Positions 57,361 through 64,000 of a DNA stretch of 64,000 nucleotides are shown here, piece by piece. This stretch comes from Thereva unica (taxonomy: Eukaryota > Arthropoda > Insecta > Diptera > Therevidae): NCBI GenBank assembly GCA_949987705.1, contig OX465282.1:7924501-7988500 (forward strand), written 5' to 3'. The position numbers were made by a program, and so were the translations under genes. The notes under the pieces were generated by a model. That model was given only the letters and a program-made list of their open reading frames with translations, was not told the origin of the DNA and did not search any database. Position 1 is the first letter of the stretch. Every line of letters begins with the position of its first letter.

Positions 57361-57430
57361 GCACCCGTCTGGCTCCTCCTAACTTAGAATCTCTACTGTC
57401 CTTCGAACTAAGCTTACTGGTGGACCTCCA
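57361..57430 (+). mobile_element. LINE 3' tail fragment
   Basis: CACCCGTCTGGCTCCTCCTAA, then CTTCGAACTAAGCTTACTGG, follows the order of the region just before and within the LINE tail at 57.09-57.15 kb. It breaks off before the A tail. Confidence 0.6.
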
Positions 57431-57479
57431 TTGAGTGCCATTGGCTATTGGCTGACTCATCAAGGTCCTATGAGTTTGG

Positions 57480-58450
57480 TTCACAAGGGTAGGTCATCCT
57501 GGTAGATCCTTTATATCAGAATAAGGCATTATACAAGTTGTGCGCCCGATGCCCAATGGAGATCGTTATAGAGACAGTGCAAAAACTGCCATCTGCCATG
57601 CTTCCTTTTCATTAAGGATTCAGCTATTCGGAGTTACCAGCGTCACCACTTAAAGGTTGTGGTACGAGATTGGGAATCATAGGTGAGAGGATTCAGCAAT
57701 TAGTAAAACTCTTCAACCTCTTTAAATTTTTTGTTAGTTCATCTCACAAAGATGGTCAGAAATGATAATTATGTCTTAAGCTCAATTCCCACTTACTTAT
57801 TTTACAAAACATAAAACCCAAAATTAAAACTTAATTAAAAATTATAAAAACAACCAAAGCGCATTCACGCTACCCAACACCCACCCACAAATACTATCTA
57901 CACCTCAGGCTATCTACATATCATATTCTGGTTGTTCGTAGAAACTTTTAACAGAAAAAGGAAGATCACTTTTCTGTTGAACTCTCTTCTGCTGCTTCGG
58001 AACTATATGAAAGGGAAAAATTGTATATGCGTGCACTTTATTATCGGGCATGTAAATCAAAGAATCGCGTGTCATTAACACGTCCCGTAATGAAGTTAAT
58101 TAACATCCTGACCAGAAAGGTGTGCCGCAAGCATCAGGTATAGATTTCACACCACAAGTGCGCTTGGTAATTTCTTTACGCTATTAATTAGCATCAAAGG
58201 TAAAATGTGAATTTATACGTGTGCAGATACTTAGAAAATCGCCCATAAGTTTTCCCTTCCTTGTTGTGGAGGTGCTTTGTTAAAGGGTAAATATGGTGAT
58301 ATGAATGATGGATGAAATACATATACATATGTGTATATATGAAGCATCAGTTAGTTTCTTTAGATGAAATATTCTAGAATATTGTTTGTCGTGTACTTTA
58401 AGATATTGTGCATGGATCTATTTTATTTCAGAATTCATTATCGCCTAAAA
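57480..58450. other. Unassigned intergenic DNA
   Basis: AT-rich, ATGTATATAT-like stretches near 58320. No gene or family repeat recognised. Confidence 0.45.
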
Positions 58451-58451
58451 A

Positions 58452-58490
58452 GGACATGAGAGGTGGTTCATAATTTACGTAAGGCGTTTT
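58452..58490 (+). mobile_element. Tiny GGGGTCGT-family terminus fragment
   Basis: GGTTCATAATTTACGTAAGGCG resembles the first 30 bp of copies 1 and 2. Too short to be sure. Confidence 0.4.
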
Positions 58491-58552
58491 TTTGCGATTG
58501 ATTACGCAGATGAGCCAAAGTCATTCGTTCGGAAACGTACAAGATTCAAGTT

Positions 58553-59800
58553 TGTTTTTTATGTGGCATGATCTAGCTCAGGAAACACCCTTTGTACCAC
58601 TAGTCCGTCATGTTGTTCAACTCATGGTGTCTAGTAGTAAGCTTGACGTGAAGATAGAAAAGAAAAGAAAAGAATATAAAGATAGAAATTTAAGAGTATG
58701 AAAGGTTAAGGGTAGTCTAGTGGATGCATGAGGAGGAGACAGTGAGCCTCGCATTCGCACTCTTGGATGCTGTAGAGCTCGTTCCGAGTGAGACACAAAC
58801 GTCAGGGACAGTGGGAGCAGGGGCGGCGCTTTCATAGGTGCAAATGGTGTACTTGCACCGGGCGCAATTGGACGGGGCACTTAAAAAAATTGAGAAAAGT
58901 GTTCCGGGGCCTTCATTTTCATATATTAAAGGAACTGCACAGAGCGTTTGTGTAAAATGTGGCCAATCAATTCCATTTCGTTCGCCTGTTTCCGTCGCAT
59001 ATCCTTTCATGGTTTGCAGTTCGTACTAGTCGTACTATTATAGATCAATAATTCGACACCTGCTCTGAAATTATTAAAAGCGCCGAAGTTGTTGAAAGCG
59101 CCTTCTTTTTCTAGAAAGGCTGCCAATGTGGACTGTTTTTATTTTATGCAGGCTTCTACAGTGGAAACTAATATATGCAGTTCAGCGACCACCGATTATC
59201 TCTGTTATTATGATCTATAGATTTTCGAAGCCCAGGATTGTGCTTGAAACAGCTGATTGAGGTTGGTAGATCTGCAAAGAATGGTTGCAGTGGCGCCGAA
59301 GGCCATCTACCAGAAGCTTAAGCATTACGAAACTTAAAGAAACAGCATTAGCCGGAGAGTTTTGCGAAGTTAGAGCGCAAGCCAATACAGCACAAAAGCA
59401 AGATCAGGAAGCAAATCCTAGGTGGACACAGGCTTTTATAGGTGCAAATGATGCACTTGCACCGGGAACAACTGGGATTTAAAAAAATTTAAACCTTAGA
59501 AAAAAAAAAGGAAAAGTGTTCCCGTGCCTTTTTGTGGTTGTGTCTTTTTCCATTGTCCTTCACTGCTATAAAAAAAATGAACAGCTGATGGGGGCGTAAT
59601 ATGGCATACTGCACCGGCGCAAAAAAAACCAAGCACAGGCCCTGAGTGGGAGACAGTCTTGTTGAAGTGTAATATCTCCTGAAACAAATGAATCCCACTA
59701 ACCAGATGACAAAGGCCGTGACGCTAACAGTACCAGACTAGATACCAAGAGAACAAGGAGGTGCATCGAAATCGGGAATTTGGTACCTTCTTATTAGCCG
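58553..59800 (-). mobile_element. SINE, split by hAT-A copy A5 (copy S9)
   Basis: The tail half is 58553-58817, with a T run, CACCCTTTGTACCACTAG, CTAGTAGTAAGCTTGACG and CTCTTGGATGCTGTAGAGC. The body resumes at 59653 with ACAGTCTTGTTGAAGTGT, CTCCTGAAACAAATGAATCC and AACAAGGAGGTGCATC. Copy S7 at 37.2 kb has the two halves joined, which confirms the interruption. The tRNA-like head is not recognisable past about 59800. Confidence 0.82.
58818..59644 (-). mobile_element. hAT-A element, copy A5, 827 bp, perfect TSD, duplicated right end
   Basis: The right terminus CAGGGGCGGCGCTTTCATAG lies at 58818 and the left terminus (inverted CAGGGCCTGTGCTTGG) at 59644. AGTGGGAG flanks both sides (58810-58817 and 59645-59652), an exact 8-bp duplication. 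A second right-end-like block lies inside at about 59432-59480. The DNA between the two right ends is homologous to 10068-10585 of copy A1. No transposase recognised. Confidence 0.92.
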
Positions 59801-60780
59801 GTTAAGCCGGCGGGATACCTTACTAGGGCTACCATATATACCAGTAGCGTAGGGGTTGTTGCACAACAATCAAAGCAACAACACAGCCATTTTCGAATGT
59901 TTGCTTTTGAGAGGTGGATGGAAGTTTTCCTAACTAAATACATATATTGGCTTTAATAGGTGTTTATAATGTTAATTTTTTAGTATTTTTCACTTCTATT
60001 AAAAACTTTGCGTTTAGTAACGGATTGATGAACCGCATACGTATGCGAAAAAAGTTTGCGCTGCTTTGTTGCTGATGTGGTGTTGCTCAGTTGCTCTGTT
60101 GCTTTGCCGTTTACGAAGAGGCCCTTACTTGGCTCGTACGCCGCAGCATCCGTCAAGTCAACCGTGTGTCGGCCGGTGGCGGCTGACAACAATTGAGGGG
60201 CTGTTTTAATATTTTCTGGCGTTCGCATAAAAAAATTTGTATAGGATTTAGCCATACCTTAAAGCCCCCTTTCACACACAGGTCGACGGCAGGTCGTGGC
60301 ATGAAAGTTTTCGCCTTGAGTCCAACCCAATAGGAATTCTAGGAAGGCCTTACCGATGGAGCACTAAAATAAGTACTCATCTGGTAAGGGGTACCCTTTA
60401 TTTTCTAGGTGCTAGGTGAGCCCTTATATAGCCCATTACAAGAGAAGGCAAATGGTAAGGTGTAGTCCAGAATTAGACCCAAACAAGTGAGAATCTGCCC
60501 GATGACTCAAGGGAGCTTTCCTGGAGTTTTCATAAATTTTATAGAAAAAAAGAAAACGGGCAATTATATTCGTCGACATAAAATGCGACATTAGCATACT
60601 CAATAGCATGGCTGTCATTCGATACGGAGGACAAGCAGCTTTGGAGAAGTGGTTAGAATTTAGTTGGGGGACTGCTTAGGTAAAGCCACTCTCGGGCTTG
60701 GAAGGAAAAAGGCATTTGTAAAAGATGAACAAATTAAAAGGATTTCGATACCGGATCTTTTTGCAATGTTCCATTTCCCG
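59801..60780. other. Unassigned, with a scrap of the palindromic element near 60380
   Basis: AAGTACTCATCTGGTAAGGGG near 60372 resembles the arms of the element at 60788-61060. A minus frame at 59980-60255 has no motif. Confidence 0.4.
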
Positions 60781-60787
60781 CTGGGAC

Positions 60788-61060
60788 CCCAGTGGGACTT
60801 GTAAGCTTACAGAAGTACTGAAAAGAGCACTTACTAGTAAGGGGTAGGCCTTACTATACCCCTTACAGATGAGCAGTTATGTAAGTACTCTAAAGTAAGT
60901 ATACTTATGTAACTGCTCTAAGGTAAGTAGAAAAGTAAGGCCTTACCTGCTATGAGATCGTGTGTAAAAATAAGCAATTCTATAAGGGGTAAAGTAAGGA
61001 ATACCCCTTACTAGTAAGTGTTTATTTCAGTACTTCTGTAAGCTTACAGGTCCTACTGGG
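60788..61060. mobile_element. Palindromic MITE, 273 bp, about 60-bp arms
   Basis: The left arm CCCAGTGGGACTTGTAAGCT and the inverted right arm CCCAGTAGGACCTGTAAGCT continue through TACAGAAGTACTGAAA and CACTTACTAGTAAGGGGTA. The centre is rich in AAGTA, GTAAGG and CTTAC phrases and can fold further. No clear target duplication, so the superfamily is unassigned. Confidence 0.82.
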
Positions 61061-61146
61061 TGGGTGGGCCTGCAGTCCAAGAAAAGTGAGAGAAATCTTT
61101 ATGTGTGTGGGCATTTATCGTCAGTTTGTGCCAGAAGATCCGAACT

Positions 61147-61716
61147 TCTATTCCCAAGCCGTGAATTTATGGCACGAATTCACGCCGTATCCACTTGTAA
61201 GGCGCGAGCTCGGCGCAAAAACTATACACGGGCATTCGCGCGTGTTCGCGGTGTTCCAGGAAAGAGTCTGGAGCCACCTTTAGGCACAAACACCGGAGGC
61301 GGTAACGGCGGCCACTCGCTAGATAATTTTCTATACATTTAATTTTTCCGCGCCGCCTGCGCATTGTGTTAGCAAATATGGTGATCCGTATATCTTGAAA
61401 GTTTTCCCAGTCACCAATCTGCTTGTGCCTTTTTGTGCATTTTTGCACTTGAATTAAAAACTGTCGTCCTCATCTGTGTTTCTGTAGGTAATCATGACGT
61501 CCCATGAATGCTAGGGCCTATCAGGTGGATACCTGACGTCCTCATCCCTCAGTTATGCTGAGTATTGTGTGGCCTTCATCAGGCCGTGCCTGCCGACCTG
61601 GCCTGAAAGGCCACGGCCTGCAGCGGCCTGTAAGTGAATTACGTGATATTTGCCGAGCCGAGACCCCCTCACCCCCACGTGACATTGGGTGAGATTCGGC
61701 TCGACCCCTCCCCTTA
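61147..61716 (-). mobile_element. GGGGTCGT-family element, copy 3
   Basis: The reverse complement reads GGGGAGGGGTCGAGCCGAAT, GGGGGTCTCGGCTCGGCAAA, TATCACGTAATTCACTTACA and GGCCTGCCGG-like phrases. The left part matches copy 1 near 13.6 kb (GGATACGGCGTGAATTC). The outermost 25 bp present in copies 1 and 2 are missing. The centre differs and includes about 150 bp not in copy 1. Confidence 0.72.
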
Positions 61717-61719
61717 ACC

Positions 61720-63925
61720 TACTACAAAATTTTTTAAATAAAAGTAGTGGTTACTGTCGAAAATTAAACCCAAAATGGGAGTGGGGAGCTGGAAGATACA
61801 ATTTTATTAATTTATATAATATAATTCTCCTACGCCTGGTCTCCTCGGTTTGCAAAAAAAGAATAAATTACATATGTATGTCATTAGTAATAAAAACATG
61901 TAATGAAATGTAGGAAATAACAAAGCAAACTGTGACACAAGCACATATTAAAATACAGTAATTATAAATAAAGTAGATTTTCAAAAGTTACTTCTAGCAT
62001 TGTAATTTTAAAGATCGTCCTGTGTTGATCACCGAACTTTTATCAAATCCATCGTACTAGTTTTCGAAGTTTCACTCCGGGGGCGTATTGAATGAATAAC
62101 CATAAAATCAGACCCTAAAATTTCAGTAGCCCTTCCTAGGTAAAGATCTTTTATTGTAATATTCCACAATCCTAATTTAAATATCGAAACTCTCACACGA
62201 TCTCCTCTATAACAGTATAAAGATTCCCGGAATCAAAGTATCCCACAGATATCTGCCAGGCCATGGCTGGGTATCGATCGATATACGTAATCCATTATGC
62301 ACCGACTTGATTCGCCAAAGGTTAATTTAGTCGGTACGTGCTTATGACCCTGATCTAAATCGTGATTTCGCTACACGACACTTCTTCTACGGTGGAACCA
62401 GAACATTGTCGTGTGGTTTTAGCCATTTTCTTTCTTGTTTTTCACCTTAAGCGAGACCTCACCTCACCGTCTGGGATATACTATATACCACACAATATGG
62501 CGGTGAAAAGTCGAAAGTCCCGAAATCAAGTTACCTACCTCCACCTACCCATTACGATAGAATATAATTCCCTTCCTGGCAATGCGCCTGGAGCCCTCGG
62601 GATCGCGCATCAGGAGCCGTGTGGCGTTCCGCGCGATGATAACGAAAACAAAGCGGCCAAAGCGCAATTGTCTCCAGCGGACTATGGCCTTGTGTAAAGT
62701 GTTTATTAAAAGGCAACAAACTCATCGATGCGGGAGGAAGCCGCTGAAATTCAAAATTCCGAAGCCGGTCCCTAATAGCGGCAGGCGAACAAGCCAAGAA
62801 TCCAGGTATTTTCCGTGAAGATTACCTAAAAGACAATAGTCCCGCATGGAGACGTGCAACCACCGTAAGCCGAGTAGACTAATTCAATAAACTCGCGCCT
62901 AACTGTGTGCAGCTCTCCGTCTCGGTTGGGGTTTGGTCGGGATTTTCTTGAAAATATGTATTTTTCCGTTATCAAGGTGCCTGTACAAGAGTCTTGAGGT
63001 GGCATTCTACTGTCTTTGGCAGAGGAGTCTCTCAGGCTCTTCAGTAGATGCAAACCGTTTATCTCGAGACTGGCTTTTAGGCTGCTCAGCTCTCGGCTCG
63101 ACTGCTCGACTGGGTAAAGGTGGAGATTCACTGGAGGTTCAAATCTCGTGCAAATCCGGTCACGACCAGGTGAGAAATACAAAAAGTGGAGCTCCGCCGG
63201 GAAAAGATTGTATCGAAAAGTTATTAAGTGTGACAAAATGTTGACTGCGTTCAGGTATTCCCAGGCGTACCTACTACTCCTCGTACCGGGATTGGGGTTT
63301 TTTGTGTGCCGGCACGGAGTATAGTACGAAGTAGTAGCTAAGCGCCCGGCAAAAAGGTCGTGAAAGAAACGGGGGCCCCCGGTGAATAGGATTTCATTTC
63401 TCATAGAAATATGCTAAGAATGGCATGAACATGCGCAATGCGCTACCGATTCAAAAGGATGCTCTCAATGAGATCTGTTTTCGCTTTGATGTAATTGTGC
63501 TGCATTTATAGAGGCAAATATAACGGATCTTCATTTCGTGCCTGGAATATGCAATTCAAGGCAGGTGTTTGCTGCCTTGTATATATACCTTTGAATATGA
63601 GGATACCGAAAAGAAATGATGTTAAAGGAATTCAAAAGGTATTTGTAGAAGGAAATTTTTGGTCTTGTTTCCTTGTTGCATCAGTTCTCTCTCTGTTGCT
63701 GAATTGAATTACTGCGATGATGTGGATTTATGATTTAGGGATGGTTTTCGTAGTTACTGTAGAAAGATCAAATAACTCAAAGGTGAAGTGCTTTAGATAG
63801 ATAAAACCTTTTGATATATAAATAGTGCTGGTTTACTTTTTAAATTACGAAAAATTAAGCAAACAAAAAATTATTAGTCAATGTTTGTAGCAGATCAAGT
63901 AGTCTGTGGGCTTAAGGAAGTCTAT
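61720..63925. other. Unassigned; one 192-codon minus-strand frame
   Basis: The minus frame 62826-63404 is the longest unexplained open frame here, but it has no motif, signal peptide or repeat structure I can name, and several other frames overlap it. I do not call it a gene. The rest is AT-rich with no family repeat. Confidence 0.35.
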
Positions 63926-63929
63926 TTTT

Positions 63930-64000
63930 ACATGACAGTTCAAAGCTCAGGAATCACCCTACCGGTCGTCCAACATGTCGTGGGTCATGTCTCATATCAG
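63930..64000 (-). mobile_element. SINE tail running off the window (copy S10)
   Basis: TTTTTACATGACAG, AGCTCAGGAATCACCCT and GGTCGTCCAACATGTCGTG follow the shared tail in order. The head lies beyond the window. Confidence 0.7.

Noticed and set aside
62826..63404. 192-codon minus-strand frame as a gene
   Set aside because: No motif, signal peptide or repeat pattern, and overlapping open frames on the other strand. It could be chance in a locally GC-richer patch.

Overview
This is an AT-rich window of animal nuclear DNA, almost certainly from an insect. A fly (Diptera) is my best guess, but only an inference. It contains Jockey/CR1-like, RNase H-bearing and RTE-like LINEs, tRNA-headed SINEs, many hAT and Harbinger-like miniature elements, a mariner-like pseudogene, a Copia scrap and a 5'-truncated Gypsy element. 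There is no operon structure, no intact multi-exon gene that can be read, and no rRNA, functional tRNA or CRISPR array. Nearly all recognisable coding sequence is decayed transposon protein. The window reads as a large intergenic or intronic graveyard in a repeat-rich genome.

Layout. 1-2.6 kb: AT-rich DNA, a tRNA-headed SINE, a tandem array of about 128-bp units and a hairpin element. 3.5-4.7 kb: a hAT-like unit with a 7/8 matching target duplication, holding a SINE tail and a Copia integrase scrap. 6.2-8 kb: a decayed hAT-like unit inserted in a SINE head. 8.1-9.1 kb: a LINE reverse transcriptase split by a Harbinger-like element. 9.85-10.7 kb: first bounded copy of a hAT family called here hAT-A. 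11.0-11.6 kb: a LINE 3' fragment. 13.2-13.8, 31.8-32.2 and 61.1-61.7 kb: three copies of a family starting GGGGTCGT. 19.5-23 kb: a SINE, a LINE N-terminal piece, and an RNase H-bearing LINE whose catalytic YADD region was hit by a hAT MITE. 25.2-27 kb: the 3' half of a Gypsy element with its LTR. 27-28.3 kb: Jockey endonuclease and RTE scraps. 30.7-31.2 kb: an open frame resembling Skp1, the best candidate cellular gene-like sequence. 39-42.4 kb: a LINE with RNase H and an (AACCT)n tail, with a Harbinger-like element inside. 46.1-47 kb: a mariner-like transposase pseudogene. 47.6-50.1 kb: two more bounded hAT-A copies. 55-57.2 kb: the best-preserved LINE, with FADD motif, C-terminus and 3' tail. 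58.5-59.8 kb: a SINE split by the fourth bounded hAT-A copy.

How the parts relate. The SINE 3' ends match the 3' tail of the 56-57 kb LINE, so these SINEs probably used that LINE family's reverse transcriptase. The hAT and Harbinger-like elements are the younger layer: several have perfect target duplications and interrupt older LINEs and SINEs. Two non-repetitive stretches, around 23.7-24.4 kb and 34.3-34.6 kb, carry weak gene-like signals and are flagged as speculative.
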